DNA from: an uncultured Clostridia bacterium
GTDB lineage: Bacteria > Bacillota > Clostridia > Oscillospirales > Acutalibacteraceae
Length of the DNA stretch: 38,193 nt
Assembly: GCA_944376655.1 (NCBI GenBank)
Contig: CALWDJ010000020.1
Span: forward strand, 1 to 38,193
Direction of reading: 5' to 3'
This document shows positions 7,596 through 17,161 of the stretch, one piece after another. The stretch's first letter is position 1, and each line of letters opens with the position of its first letter. A program made the translations under genes and the position numbers. The notes under the pieces are model-generated. The model was not told where the DNA came from and did no database searches. It worked only from the letters and a program-made list of their open reading frames with translations.

Positions 7596-8954
7596 TTGGC
7601 GAAATACACTTCAATAGGCGGTCAGGCGCTGATAGAGGGAATTATGATGAAAAGCCCGGAAAAAACCGCGCTCGCCGTCAGAATGCCGGACAAATCGATA
7701 GACATAACCTACCTTAACGGCAAGGGCGTAAGGGAACGCTATAAAATACTTCGTGTGCCGATAATACGCGGCGTCGCCGGTTTTGTTGAATCTATGATAC
7801 AAGGCTATAAGGCGATGATGATGTCGGCGGATAAGTCGGGCTTTACCGACCTTGAGGAGGAAGACAGCAGGAAAGCCAAAGCTGAGACGGTTAAGGAAAC
7901 CGCAGAAATCGCAGACGAGCCGGAAACCGGAAACACCTCGGTTCAGCAAGCCGAGACAGAGCAGCAAGCCGGAGCGGAAACGGAAAAGGAAGTCTGCGAC
8001 AAGCAGGAGTTAAACCCCTCCGACGTGCAGGAGGTTTCTTCCGAGCAGAAAGCTGAAATAGAAACTGAAAAGGAAAACCTCGACAAGCAGGAATTAAACC
8101 CCTCCGGCGCGCAGGAAGATGCTTGTGAGCAGGAAGCTGAAATAGAAACGGAAAGGGAAGTCTGCGATAAGCAGAAATTAAATCCCTCCGACGTGCAGCA
8201 AAATTCTTTTGAGCAGAAAGCCCCGTTCGCCGGAGATCAGAAAACCGGAGATCAAAAAAACGGAGAGAAGAAAAATAATGCTTTGATGAGCGTTATAATG
8301 GTAATAGCTACCGTGCTTGGCGTGGCGCTCGCCGTAATACTCTTTATGCTGCTGCCGAGGCTTGCGGTATCGGGGTTAAGATTTATCACCGGCACGGATT
8401 TCAGTCCGGTGGTGCGCTCGAGCATAGAACAGCTTTTGAAGCTCGCTATATTTGTGGCGTATGTCTGGGCGGTATCCTTTATGAAGGATATCAAGCGTGT
8501 GTTTATGTACCACGGCGCCGAGCATAAAACCATTTTCTGTTATGAAAAGGGTCTTCCGCTTACGGTGGACAATGTAAGGGTGCAGCGCCGTTTTCACCCC
8601 CGCTGCGGAACCTCTTTTATGATACTTATGATACTGATAAGCATAGTGTTCTCAACGCTGGTGCAGATAATATTCCCCGCCGTTTACAACGCGGCGTGGC
8701 TGTGGGTGGCAATAAAAATACTGCTTATACCGGTTGTTTGCGGCGCCGGCTTTGAGGTGCTTAAAATATGCGGAAAGTACGATAATCTCGCGACCCGTAT
8801 AATATCAGCGCCGGGACTGTGGCTCCAGAGAATAACCACAAAGGAGCCGGAGGACGGTATGATAGAGGTGGCGATAGCGGCGCTCAAGGCGTGCGAGCCG
8901 AAGGTGCCCGACGTTGACCGCAGTGTTGACAGGGCGGAAAATCAGCCCGGATAA
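7596..8954 (+). CDS. DUF1385 (YqhQ-like) membrane protein with repeat-expanded acidic insert
   Basis: The N-terminus (SIGGQALIEGIMMKSP) and the C-terminal HGAEHKTIFCYE and RFHPRCGTSF blocks identify DUF1385, the family of Bacillus YqhQ, whose function is not established. Hydrophobic segments lie at about 228-252, 275-300 and 335-385. Between the N-terminal block and the first membrane segment is an acidic Glu/Gln/Lys-rich insert of roughly 130 residues that contains three 28-residue tandem repeats; YqhQ itself is only about 320 residues. I chose the TTG at 7596 because AGGAGA lies 6 bases upstream and it begins just after the kinase stop at 7594. A longer frame from 7557 would overlap the kinase gene. 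Close linkage to the kinase and to prmC suggests co-expression. Confidence 0.88.
   Translation: MAKYTSIGGQALIEGIMMKSPEKTALAVRMPDKSIDITYLNGKGVRERYKILRVPIIRGVAGFVESMIQGYKAMMMSADKSGFTDLEEEDSRKAKAETVKETAEIADEPETGNTSVQQAETEQQAGAETEKEVCDKQELNPSDVQEVSSEQKAEIETEKENLDKQELNPSGAQEDACEQEAEIETEREVCDKQKLNPSDVQQNSFEQKAPFAGDQKTGDQKNGEKKNNALMSVIMVIATVLGVALAVILFMLLPRLAVSGLRFITGTDFSPVVRSSIEQLLKLAIFVAYVWAVSFMKDIKRVFMYHGAEHKTIFCYEKGLPLTVDNVRVQRRFHPRCGTSFMILMILISIVFSTLVQIIFPAVYNAAWLWVAIKILLIPVVCGAGFEVLKICGKYDNLATRIISAPGLWLQRITTKEPEDGMIEVAIAALKACEPKVPDVDRSVDRAENQPG
7968..8219 (+). repeat. Three tandem 84-bp repeats inside the DUF1385 gene
   Basis: Units 7968-8051, 8052-8135 and 8136-8219 each encode 28 residues sharing the core DKQELNPS(D/G)xQ preceded by ETEKE. 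The units are diverged but in frame, which suggests duplication followed by selection for composition rather than a recent slippage artefact. Confidence 0.85.
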
Positions 8955-8983
8955 AAGGTGCTAAGGCGGCAGAGAAACGAAAA

Positions 8984-9823
8984 ATGAATATTTTTGAAGC
9001 GTACAACAGTACAAAAAAGGCGCTCGAAAAGGCGGGCGCCGAAGATTATGTGTTTGAGGCGAAGCAGATTATAAAGCATATAACCGGATTTACAAACGCC
9101 CAGATACTTATGAATTATACCAATCAGTTAAGCGACTATCAGCAGAACAGGCTGATGGCGCTCTTAAAGCAAAGGGAGCTTCGCTACCCTCTTCAGTATA
9201 TTTTCGGGGAATGGTCGTTTTACGGCTACGATTTTTACGTGGGCCCCGGCGTGCTCTGCCCGAGGGCGGACACCGAAACGCTTATTGAAAAAAGCCTTGA
9301 GCTTTTAAAGGACAGGAAAAATCCCGAAATTCTTGATTTGTGCGCCGGGAGCGGCTGTATAGGAATAACGCTGGCAAAGCAGGTGCCGGAAGCGGCGGTC
9401 ACAATGGTGGAAAAATTCCCCGAGGCGGCAAGATACGCCGAGAAAAACATTGTCCGCAATTCGGCGGATAATGTAAGGCTTATAACGGGAGATATTTTTG
9501 AGTCAGCCGGAGCGGATAAAAAATACGACCTTATTGTAAGCAATCCGCCGTATATTCCCGAAAATGAGATGGATACGGTCTCGCCCGAAACGAAATACGA
9601 ACCCGAAACAGCGCTTAAAGGCGGAAAGGACGGACTCGATTTCTATCGCGCGATTATAAAAAACTATAAATCCGCGCTTAAGGAGGACGGTATTATGGCG
9701 TTCGAGGTCGGAGCCGGAGAGGCCGCTGCGGTGCGGTCGCTTTTTAAGGACGCCGGCTTTAAGGATACAGGCACCGTAAATGACTTAAACGGAATTAAAC
9801 GCGTAGTTTTCGCATTACTATAA
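8984..9823 (+). CDS. prmC: Peptide chain release factor N5-glutamine methyltransferase
   Basis: PrmC (HemK) methylates the glutamine of the GGQ motif in release factors RF1 and RF2 using S-adenosylmethionine. The 279-residue protein shows the N-terminal helical substrate domain (1-85), the SAM-binding motif [10 protein letters not shown] (118-127) and the catalytic NPPY motif at 187-190. Length fits the family. It lies between the DUF1385 gene (30-base gap) and recA (22-base gap). The usual prfA partner is not adjacent. The gap to recA is too small for an independent promoter of normal size unless it lies inside prmC. Confidence 0.93.
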   Translation: MNIFEAYNSTKKALEKAGAEDYVFEAKQIIKHITGFTNAQILMNYTNQLSDYQQNRLMALLKQRELRYPLQYIFGEWSFYGYDFYVGPGVLCPRADTETLIEKSLELLKDRKNPEILDLCAGSGCIGITLAKQVPEAAVTMVEKFPEAARYAEKNIVRNSADNVRLITGDIFESAGADKKYDLIVSNPPYIPENEMDTVSPETKYEPETALKGGKDGLDFYRAIIKNYKSALKEDGIMAFEVGAGEAAAVRSLFKDAGFKDTGTVNDLNGIKRVVFALL

Positions 9824-9845
9824 CAAAAACAACGGAGGTTACAAA

Positions 9846-10985
9846 ATGGCTCAGAAAGCAACGGTAAAAGCACCGGCTAAGGTGTCGGAGACCGAAGGAA
9901 AGGAAAAAGCTCTTAAAACCGCAATGGAGCAGATAGAAAAGCAGTTCGGCAAGGGCGCTATAATGCGGCTCGGCGAAAATGTGGGTATGAATGTAGAGGC
10001 GATACACACCGGCTCGCTCACGCTTGATCTCGCTCTCGGAATAGGCGGTATACCAAAGGGCAGAATAGTAGAGATTTACGGACCGGAATCATCAGGTAAA
10101 ACCACCGTAGCGCTCCACTGCGTGGCGGAGGCGCAGAAGGCGGGCGGAACCGCCGCGTTTATCGACGTTGAGCACGCGCTTGATCCGGTTTACGCCGCCA
10201 AGCTCGGCGTTGATATAGACAGTCTTCTTGTTTCCCAGCCTGATTCAGGCGAGCAGGCGCTTGAAATAGCCGAAGCGTTGGTGCGCTCGGGCGCTATCGA
10301 TATAATAGTAATCGACTCGGTTGCGGCTCTTGTTACCAAGGCGGAGATTGAGGGCGATATGGGCGACTCTCACGTGGGACAGTTAGCCCGCCTTATGTCG
10401 CAGGCACTCAGAAAGCTGACCGGAGCGCTCGCCAAAACCGACTGCGCCGCGATTTTCATAAATCAGCTGCGTGAGAAGATAGGAGTTGTTTACGGCAACC
10501 CCGAAACCACCACGGGAGGAAGAGCGCTCAAGTTCTATGCGAGCGTGCGTATAGACGTCCGCAAAGGCGAGCAGATCAAGGACGGCAGCGAAATAATAGG
10601 CGCCCGCACAAAGGCGAAAATTGTTAAAAATAAAGTAGCGCCGCCCTTTAAGACAGCGGAATTTGACATTATGTACGGTACCGGCATTTCACACGTCGGC
10701 GAACTGGTCGACGTGGGCGTTGAAACCGGCGTTATAAAGAAGTCGGGCGCGTGGTTCTACTACGGCGAGACAAGGCTCGGTCAGGGCAGGGACAATGTAA
10801 AGAAATTGTTTGAGGAAAACAAGGAGCTTGCCGCTGAGATAGAGGAAAAAATATACGCGGCGGTAAAGTCGGGCGGCGAGACGGTTGTTTCTTCGGCTGA
10901 TGATGAGCCGTCGGTAGAGCCGGTAGCTCCAGAGGATATAAAACCCCGCAAAAAAGTGGATATTGATATAGCGGTTGACGAATAA
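9846..10985 (+). CDS. recA: RecA recombinase
   Basis: RecA forms ATP-dependent filaments on single-stranded DNA, promotes strand exchange and triggers LexA cleavage. The 379-residue protein has the Walker A motif GPESSGKT (79-86), the Walker B region [10 protein letters not shown], the L2 loop region with NQLREKIGV, and an acidic C-terminal tail. A strong GGAGG precedes the ATG. Its stop overlaps the recX start by one base. Only 22 bases separate it from prmC, and I saw no LexA-type palindrome (GAAC-N4-GTTC) there, so SOS control, if any, must come from elsewhere. Confidence 0.98.
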   Translation: MAQKATVKAPAKVSETEGKEKALKTAMEQIEKQFGKGAIMRLGENVGMNVEAIHTGSLTLDLALGIGGIPKGRIVEIYGPESSGKTTVALHCVAEAQKAGGTAAFIDVEHALDPVYAAKLGVDIDSLLVSQPDSGEQALEIAEALVRSGAIDIIVIDSVAALVTKAEIEGDMGDSHVGQLARLMSQALRKLTGALAKTDCAAIFINQLREKIGVVYGNPETTTGGRALKFYASVRIDVRKGEQIKDGSEIIGARTKAKIVKNKVAPPFKTAEFDIMYGTGISHVGELVDVGVETGVIKKSGAWFYYGETRLGQGRDNVKKLFEENKELAAEIEEKIYAAVKSGGETVVSSADDEPSVEPVAPEDIKPRKKVDIDIAVDE

Positions 10986-11608
10986 TGATAATAGTATCAG
11001 CCGAAAAACAGAAAAAGCACCTTACAAGGCTTGTTTTCGCTGACGGCGGCGAGATACTGCTTGACAGCGGAGTGTGCGATAACCGTGCTCTAAGAGCGGG
11101 CGGCGAAATTACACAAGAAAAACTCAGTGAGCTTAAGTACGAGTCCGAATACGAGAGGGCAAAGGAAAGGGCGCTGTGGTACCTTGACCGTGCAGACCGC
11201 ACCGAAAAGGCGCTGTTTCAGAAGCTTGTGACCGCCGGGTTTGACAAAAGGGCGTCCGCTGAGGTCATAGCAAGGCTTAAAGAGCTGGGACTGGTAGACG
11301 ACACGCGCTTTGCCGAAAATTTTGCCGGGCGGTGCCGGGAGTCCTGCGTTTCACAGCGTGAGGCGGTCAGTAAAATGCTGGCCAAAGGCGTGCCTTATGA
11401 GATAGCTAAGGCGGCGGCGGATAATTCTGACACCGACGAGGAGGAGCAGCTGCGCCGCCTTGTAGAGAAAAAGTACGCGCGTAAGCTAAATGAGGAAAAC
11501 GGGGCGCGGAAGGTTTACGCCGCGCTTATAAGAAAGGGATTTTCCTTTTCGGCGGTGCGGAGTGTTCTTAAAAAATACAGTGAAGAGCTTGAATACTGCG
11601 AGGAATAA
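10985..11608 (+). CDS. recX: Regulatory protein RecX
   Basis: RecX binds RecA filaments and modulates their activity. The 207-residue product has the three-helix repeat pattern of the family, including RALWYLDRADRTE followed by LKELGLVDDTRFAENF, and a charged C-terminus. Length is typical of Firmicute RecX. The start codon overlaps the recA stop (TAATG), so translation is coupled and RecX level should track RecA. rimO starts two bases after the stop. Confidence 0.93.
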   Translation: MIIVSAEKQKKHLTRLVFADGGEILLDSGVCDNRALRAGGEITQEKLSELKYESEYERAKERALWYLDRADRTEKALFQKLVTAGFDKRASAEVIARLKELGLVDDTRFAENFAGRCRESCVSQREAVSKMLAKGVPYEIAKAAADNSDTDEEEQLRRLVEKKYARKLNEENGARKVYAALIRKGFSFSAVRSVLKKYSEELEYCEE

Positions 11609-11610
11609 AG

Positions 11611-12936
11611 ATGTATAAAGTAAGTATGGTATCGCTCGGCTGTCCGAAAAATCAGGTGGACGCCGAAATGATGCTGAAAAGCCTTGCCGACGCCGGTTAT
11701 GAAATCGGCACGGAGGAGGCGGAGGCTGACGCCATAATAATAAACACCTGCGGCTTTATCGAGGACGCCAAAAAGGAAGCGATCGAGAATATACTTGAGG
11801 CGGCGGAATATAAGAAGACAGGTAAGTGCAAGGCGCTTATAGTTACCGGCTGTCTCGCCGAACGCTACCGCGACGATGTGACAGAGGAAATTCCCGAGGT
11901 TGACGTTTGCGTGGGTATAGGCTCGAACGGGGATATTGCCGAAATAACAAAAGCAGCGATAGAGGGCGAATGTAAAAACCGCTACGGCGAAAAGACCGCG
12001 CTTGACCTTAACGGAGAGCGGATTTTAGGCGGCTACCCTTTCAGCACCTATCTTAAAATAGCCGACGGGTGCGATAACTGCTGTACCTACTGCGCCATTC
12101 CGAAAATAAGGGGCAGAATGAGGAGCAGAAAAATAGAGGACTGCGTTGCCGAGGCGAAAAGACTGGCGGCTGGCGGCGTAAAAGAGCTTACCGTAGTCGC
12201 GCAGGACACTACCGCCTACGGTGAAGATATTTACGGAAAGCCGATGCTGTCAGAGCTTCTGCGTGAGCTTTGCAAAATAGACGGTCTTCACTGGATAAGA
12301 ACACTGTACACCTATCCCGACCGCATAACCGACGAACTGCTTGATACGGTAGCCGAGGAGCCGAAGCTGGTAAAATATTTTGATATTCCGCTTCAGCACG
12401 TAAACGGCGATATTCTAAAGCGAATGAACAGAAAAGGCGACCGGGAGAGCATTTCGGCGCTTATAGATAAAATAAGGGAGAAAATCCCGGGTGTGACCTT
12501 ACGCACCACCCTTATAACAGGTTTCCCCGGGGAAACTGACGGGCAGTTCTGTGAGCTTGCCGAGTTTGTAAAGGAAAAGCGGTTCGACCGGCTCGGCTGT
12601 TTTACCTATTCGGCTGAGGAGGACACCATAGCGGCAGGCTACACGGACCAGATTGACGGGCAGGTAAAGCAGGACAGGGCGGATAATATAATGGAGCTTC
12701 AGATGACCATTGCCGCCGAGAAGAACGAAGAAAAGGCAGGCACTGAAACAGAGGTTCTGATAGAGGGCTGGGACAGCTATATAAAATGCTATTTCGGCAG
12801 AACGCCTGCCGACGCGCCGGAGGTTGACGGCAAGATATTCTTTATGTCCACAAGACCTCTAGAAATAGGCGAATTTGTAAAGGTCAGGGTAAACGACTGC
12901 ATAGATTACGATTTGTTGGGAGAATTATGCGAATGA
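11611..12936 (+). CDS. rimO: Ribosomal protein S12 methylthiotransferase RimO
   Basis: RimO adds a methylthio group to an aspartate of ribosomal protein S12 using two 4Fe-4S clusters and SAM. The 441-residue protein has the N-terminal cluster cysteines C11, C47 and C81, the radical SAM triad C154-x3-C158-x2-C161 (in GCDNCCTYC) and a C-terminal TRAM domain (about 375-441). The CAIPKIRGRMRSR stretch and the CPKNQVDAE start are typical of RimO rather than MiaB. A GAGGAA site precedes the ATG. The end overlaps the pgsA start. Confidence 0.95.
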   Translation: MYKVSMVSLGCPKNQVDAEMMLKSLADAGYEIGTEEAEADAIIINTCGFIEDAKKEAIENILEAAEYKKTGKCKALIVTGCLAERYRDDVTEEIPEVDVCVGIGSNGDIAEITKAAIEGECKNRYGEKTALDLNGERILGGYPFSTYLKIADGCDNCCTYCAIPKIRGRMRSRKIEDCVAEAKRLAAGGVKELTVVAQDTTAYGEDIYGKPMLSELLRELCKIDGLHWIRTLYTYPDRITDELLDTVAEEPKLVKYFDIPLQHVNGDILKRMNRKGDRESISALIDKIREKIPGVTLRTTLITGFPGETDGQFCELAEFVKEKRFDRLGCFTYSAEEDTIAAGYTDQIDGQVKQDRADNIMELQMTIAAEKNEEKAGTETEVLIEGWDSYIKCYFGRTPADAPEVDGKIFFMSTRPLEIGEFVKVRVNDCIDYDLLGELCE

Positions 12937-13514
12937 ACACACCAAACAAGCTGACAATAGCGAGAATAATCGCGACGCCGGTATTTATGGCGACGCTGAT
13001 GATAGAATTTCCGTATCACTATACCGTGGCTCTGCTGCTTTTCGCAGGCGCGTCGCTTACGGATATGATAGACGGCAAAATGGCGCGTAAATACGGGTTT
13101 ATAACCGATTTCGGAAAGTTTCTTGACCCTTTGGCGGACAAAATGCTCACAACCGCCGCATTCTTAGGGTTTATTAAAATGGGAATCGGCTGGCAGGTTA
13201 CGTGGATAGCCTTTATAGTGCTGTTCAGGGAGTTTCTTATTTCTTCCCTGCGGCTTGTCGTGGTGTCAAGCGGAGGAAAGGTTATAGCGGCGAATATCTG
13301 GGGCAAGTGCAAGACCGTAAGTCAGATGGCGGGCATAATTTTTGCCCTGCTCGCCTACGCGCTTATAAGCGATTTCGGAATAGACGGCTCAGGCTTTACC
13401 CTTGCCTGCGATATAATCATAAGTATACTTTTCTGGGTTTCCGCTGTATTATGTATTATATCGGGGGTAATTTACCTGCTTGACAGCAAGGATTATATCG
13501 ACCCGTCGAAATGA
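12933..13514 (+). CDS. pgsA: CDP-diacylglycerol-glycerol-3-phosphate 3-phosphatidyltransferase
   Basis: PgsA makes phosphatidylglycerol phosphate, the first committed step to phosphatidylglycerol and cardiolipin, in the membrane. The 193-residue product has the CDP-alcohol transferase motif in DGKMARKYG followed by DFGKFLDPLADK, with all four aspartates present, and several hydrophobic segments. I place the start at the ATG at 12933, which overlaps the rimO stop as ATGA and gives the family-typical MNTPNKLT beginning. An ATG at 12927 is only 4 bases from the GGGAG site and is the less likely alternative. The rimO-pgsA overlap implies coupled translation. Confidence 0.93.
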   Translation: MNTPNKLTIARIIATPVFMATLMIEFPYHYTVALLLFAGASLTDMIDGKMARKYGFITDFGKFLDPLADKMLTTAAFLGFIKMGIGWQVTWIAFIVLFREFLISSLRLVVVSSGGKVIAANIWGKCKTVSQMAGIIFALLAYALISDFGIDGSGFTLACDIIISILFWVSAVLCIISGVIYLLDSKDYIDPSK

Positions 13515-13533
13515 GTCTTGGGAGGTTATTCGT

Positions 13534-14196
13534 TTGTTTGACAGACTTCGTGAGGACGTGAACGCGGTAAGAGACAGAGACCCTGCCGCGCGCAGCTTTA
13601 TTGAGGTTATGCTGCTTTATCCGGGCGTAAAGGCGATAAGAATGCACAGAAGGGCGCATTTCTTTTATGAGCACGGCTGGCTTTTTTTGGCGCGCTGGAT
13701 TTCACAGAGAGCGGCGCGCAAGACCGGCATTGAGATACACCCGGGCGCGAAAATAGGCAGAAGACTTGTAATAGACCACGGAACGGGTATAGTAATAGGA
13801 GAGACGACCGAGATAGGCGACGATGTGCTTATCTATCAGGGCGTAACCTTGGGCGGTACCGGCAAAGACACCGGAAAACGTCACCCGACAATAGGAAACA
13901 ACGTTATGATAAGCGCGGGCGCGAAGGTGTTAGGCCCTTTTAAAATAGGGGACAATTCAAGGGTTGCCGCCGGAGCGGTGGTGCTTGAGGAGGTTCCGCC
14001 GAACTCAACGGTGGTAGGTGTTCCGGCAAGGGTGGTAAGGCAGAACGGCAAAAAGGTAAACTGCTCCCAGAGCCTTGACCAGATACATATACCCGATCCG
14101 GTTAAAAATAAAATGGAATGTCTTGAAAAACGCATACGCGAGCTTGAAAAGCTGGCGGGTGTGGAAGAAGGAGAAACGGCAGATGAAGATATTTAA
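13534..14196 (+). CDS. cysE: Serine O-acetyltransferase
   Basis: CysE acetylates L-serine with acetyl-CoA, the first step of cysteine synthesis. The 220-residue product has the left-handed beta-helix hexapeptide repeats and the catalytic signature around DHGTGIVIGET and GGTGKDTGKRHP. It is the short form typical of Firmicutes (EpsC-like). The start is a TTG at 13534 with GGGAGG 8 bases upstream; an in-frame ATG at 13480 lies inside pgsA and is unlikely. The gene overlaps cysS by 14 bases, a pairing seen in many Firmicutes that links cysteine supply to its charging on tRNA. Confidence 0.94.
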   Translation: MFDRLREDVNAVRDRDPAARSFIEVMLLYPGVKAIRMHRRAHFFYEHGWLFLARWISQRAARKTGIEIHPGAKIGRRLVIDHGTGIVIGETTEIGDDVLIYQGVTLGGTGKDTGKRHPTIGNNVMISAGAKVLGPFKIGDNSRVAAGAVVLEEVPPNSTVVGVPARVVRQNGKKVNCSQSLDQIHIPDPVKNKMECLEKRIRELEKLAGVEEGETADEDI

Positions 14197-15562
14197 CACG
14201 CTGACAAGGCAGAAGGACGAGTTTGTACCGATAAATAAGGGCGAGGTAAAGATTTACGCCTGCGGACCTACGGTATACAACTATATCCACATAGGCAACG
14301 CGCGTCCGCTCTGCGTTTTCGATACACTGCGCCGCTATCTTGAATGGCGGGGCAACAAGGTGGATTTTGTTCAGAACTTTACCGATATAGACGATAAGCT
14401 GATAAAGCGCGCGAATGAGGAAAACACCACGGTGCCTGATGTCGCTGAGCGCTATATAAAGGAATTCTGGACCGACGCTAAAGGTCTTAACATTAAAGAA
14501 GCCACCGTTCACCCGAGGGCGACGGAGAATATTGAACAAATACAGAATATTATAAAGACGCTTATAGACAAGGGCTACGCATACTGCTCAGGCGGCGACG
14601 TTTACTACCGCGCAAAGAAATTTGCCGAATACGGCAAGCTGTCACACCAGCCGCTTGAGGAGCTGGAGGCAGGCGCCAGAATAGACGTCACCGAGATAAA
14701 GGAAGACCCGATGGATTTTTGTCTCTGGAAAGCGGCAAAGCCGGGCGAGCCGTTCTGGGAGTCGCCGTGGGGCAACGGCAGACCGGGCTGGCATATAGAG
14801 TGCTCGGCTATGGCTGGAAGATATCTCGGCAAAACCATAGACATACACTGCGGCGGTCTTGACCTTATATTCCCCCACCACGAAAACGAAATAGCGCAGA
14901 GCGAGGCGGCAAACGGCTGTGAGTTTGCCCATTACTGGATGCACAACGGCTTTATCAATGTGGATAATCACAAGATGTCAAAATCGCTTAATAACTTCTT
15001 TACTGTAAGGGACGTCGCTGAGCGCTACGGCTATGAGCCGATACGCTATATGATGGTATCTTGCCAGTACAGGAGTCCTATAAATTACTCGGCGGAGGTT
15101 ATAGAGCAGGCGAAAAATTCGCTTGAGCGGCTTTACACCTGCCGTGACAATATAGATTTCGCGCTTAAGAACGCTGCCGAGGGCGGCGAAATTCCGGCGT
15201 TTATCGAACAGAGAAAGCAGGAATTTACCGACGCTATGGAGGACGACCTCAACACTGCCGACGCGCTGGCGGCGGTATTTATGCTGGTAAGGGATATAAA
15301 TACTGCGATATCGGCGGGAGCCGGAAAGCAGGCGCTTAAAGCCTTTGCCGAAGTTTTTGACGAGCTTACCGGTGTGCTGGGACTTGTCTACAACCGCAGG
15401 ACCGAAACGCTTGACAGCGAGATAGAGGAGCTCATTAACAAGCGCACCGAGGCGCGTAAAAATAAGGACTTTAAGACCGCGGACGAAATACGCGATAAAT
15501 TAAAGGAAATGGGCATAATTTTAGAGGACACGCCGCAGGGAGTGAAATGGACGAGAAGCTGA
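14183..15562 (+). CDS. cysS: Cysteinyl-tRNA synthetase
   Basis: CysRS charges tRNA-Cys. The 459-residue class I enzyme has the HIGH-like HIGN motif early in the protein, the zinc-binding Cys/His set (ACGPT, HIECS, HCGG, HHENE) and the KMSKS loop in [11 protein letters not shown], followed by the helical anticodon-binding region. I use the ATG at 14183 ([11 protein letters not shown], the typical start) rather than the frame extension upstream. It overlaps cysE by 14 bases and the next methyltransferase by 16 bases, so the three are probably translationally coupled. Confidence 0.96.
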   Translation: MKIFNTLTRQKDEFVPINKGEVKIYACGPTVYNYIHIGNARPLCVFDTLRRYLEWRGNKVDFVQNFTDIDDKLIKRANEENTTVPDVAERYIKEFWTDAKGLNIKEATVHPRATENIEQIQNIIKTLIDKGYAYCSGGDVYYRAKKFAEYGKLSHQPLEELEAGARIDVTEIKEDPMDFCLWKAAKPGEPFWESPWGNGRPGWHIECSAMAGRYLGKTIDIHCGGLDLIFPHHENEIAQSEAANGCEFAHYWMHNGFINVDNHKMSKSLNNFFTVRDVAERYGYEPIRYMMVSCQYRSPINYSAEVIEQAKNSLERLYTCRDNIDFALKNAAEGGEIPAFIEQRKQEFTDAMEDDLNTADALAAVFMLVRDINTAISAGAGKQALKAFAEVFDELTGVLGLVYNRRTETLDSEIEELINKRTEARKNKDFKTADEIRDKLKEMGIILEDTPQGVKWTRS

Positions 15563-16281
15563 TAAAAAAAGAGCCTCTCGGAAACGGGTTTTTCGTTTAC
15601 GTCTCGCCGCTTCACACCTTCGGGACAGACGCTGTGCTGCTGGCTGACTTCGCGGCGGCAAGGAAAAATGACCGTCTTGTCGACCTTGGCACCGGCTGCG
15701 GCATAATCCCCTTTCTGATATTGCGAAACGGTTGTCTTTCTTCCGCTGTCGGGGTTGATATAAGCATAGAAGCGACAGAGCTGGCTCAGCGTACCGAAAG
15801 TGAGCTTAAAACAGGAAAATTCACCGTTTTAAACGCCGATTTAAATACGCTTAAAGGACGTATTGAGTTTGGCTGTTATACCCTTGTTACCTGCAATCCG
15901 CCCTACAAGGCGCCGGGAGCGGGGCTTAAAAATCCGGACAGTATAAAAGCCGCGGCGAGACACGAGACCGAATGTACGCTTCGGGATATAATAGAGGTCT
16001 CGTCAAAGCTGCTTCAGACCTCGGGCAGACTTTGTATCTGTCACAGACCGGAACGGCTGGCGGAGCTTTTCTCGCTTATGCGGGAGTACAAATTAGAGCC
16101 TAAAAGGTTAAGGCTCGTCTGCCAGAGAGATGGCACGGAGCCGTGGCTTGTACTCGCGGAGGGCAGGAAGTGCGGAAATACCGGAATGAGGATAGAGCCG
16201 CCGCTTTATATCGAGAAAAACGGCGGACTATCCGACGAAATGATAAGGATTTACGGAGCGTATAAGGAGGCGTACCTTTGA
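15547..16281 (+). CDS. TrmN6-like SAM-dependent methyltransferase
   Basis: The 244-residue protein has a class I SAM-binding motif DLGTGCGIIP (about residue 47) and an NPPY catalytic motif in TCNPPYKAPG, which indicates N6-adenine or similar amino methylation. It resembles the family annotated as tRNA1(Val) (adenine37-N6)-methyltransferase. The start overlaps cysS by 16 bases, and its stop overlaps the rsmI start by one base. Pairing with rsmI, another RNA methyltransferase, is common in Firmicutes and supports a role in RNA modification. The exact substrate is inference. Confidence 0.85.
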   Translation: MDEKLIKKEPLGNGFFVYVSPLHTFGTDAVLLADFAAARKNDRLVDLGTGCGIIPFLILRNGCLSSAVGVDISIEATELAQRTESELKTGKFTVLNADLNTLKGRIEFGCYTLVTCNPPYKAPGAGLKNPDSIKAAARHETECTLRDIIEVSSKLLQTSGRLCICHRPERLAELFSLMREYKLEPKRLRLVCQRDGTEPWLVLAEGRKCGNTGMRIEPPLYIEKNGGLSDEMIRIYGAYKEAYL

Positions 16282-17129
16282 TGAGCGGAAAACTTTATGT
16301 TGTAGGCACGCCGATAGGCAATCTCTCGGATTTCAGCGAGCGGGGCAAGGAGGCGCTTGAAAAAGCGGACTTTATCGCCGCCGAGGATACAAGAGTTACC
16401 GTAAAGCTGCTCAATCATTTCGGAATAAAAAAGGAAATGGTTTCCTACTACGAGCATAATAAGCGCGATAAGGGCGAGTTTATAATAAACAGGATTTTAA
16501 AGGGCGAAAGCTGCGCGCTGGTGTCAGACGCCGGAATGCCCGCTATATCAGATCCGGGCGAGGAGCTGGTGAGGGCGGCGCACGAGGCGGGAGTTACGGT
16601 CGAGTCGGTTCCGGGGCCGTGCGCCCTCGTGACGGCTCTGGCGATTTCAGGCATGCCGTCGGGCAGGTTTTGCTTTGAAGGCTTTCTGTCGGTCAATAAA
16701 ATAAGCCGCAGAAAACATCTTAATGAACTTAAGGACGAAAAGCGCACGATGATTTTTTACGAAGCGCCCCACAAGCTGCCGGCGACTTTAAAGGATATGC
16801 TGGCGGCGTTCGGCGACCGCCGCGCGGCGCTTGTAAGGGAGCTTACAAAAATACACGAAACGGTGTTCCGCACTACTTTAAGCGGGGCGGCGGAATACTA
16901 TGAGCAGAACCCGCCCAAGGGCGAGTTTGTTCTTATAATTGAGGGGAAACAGGAAGAAGAAGAGGTCTGCTCATTGGAAAACGCGGCGGAGCTTGCCAAA
17001 AAGCTGATGAATGGCGGAAGCAGTCTGTCATCGGCGGCGAAAGAGGCGGCTGAAGCGACCGGAGTTAAAAAAAGCGAAATTTACAAGATTTTACTTGACA
17101 GTAAAAAGGCGGATGACCGGGAAAAATAA
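16281..17129 (+). CDS. rsmI: 16S rRNA (cytidine1402-2'-O)-methyltransferase
   Basis: RsmI 2'-O-methylates C1402 in the 30S decoding centre. The 282-residue protein has the tetrapyrrole-methylase fold signatures VGTPIGNLSD at the N-terminus, AAEDTR, SDAGMPAISDPG, and PGPCALVTALAISG. An AAGGAGG site (16264-16270) lies 10 bases before the ATG at 16281. A TTG one codon earlier is possible but less likely. The start overlaps the previous stop by one base. Confidence 0.95.
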   Translation: MSGKLYVVGTPIGNLSDFSERGKEALEKADFIAAEDTRVTVKLLNHFGIKKEMVSYYEHNKRDKGEFIINRILKGESCALVSDAGMPAISDPGEELVRAAHEAGVTVESVPGPCALVTALAISGMPSGRFCFEGFLSVNKISRRKHLNELKDEKRTMIFYEAPHKLPATLKDMLAAFGDRRAALVRELTKIHETVFRTTLSGAAEYYEQNPPKGEFVLIIEGKQEEEEVCSLENAAELAKKLMNGGSSLSSAAKEAAEATGVKKSEIYKILLDSKKADDREK

Positions 17130-17161
17130 AAAAGCGGAATTTTTTTAAATCGGGTGTGAAT

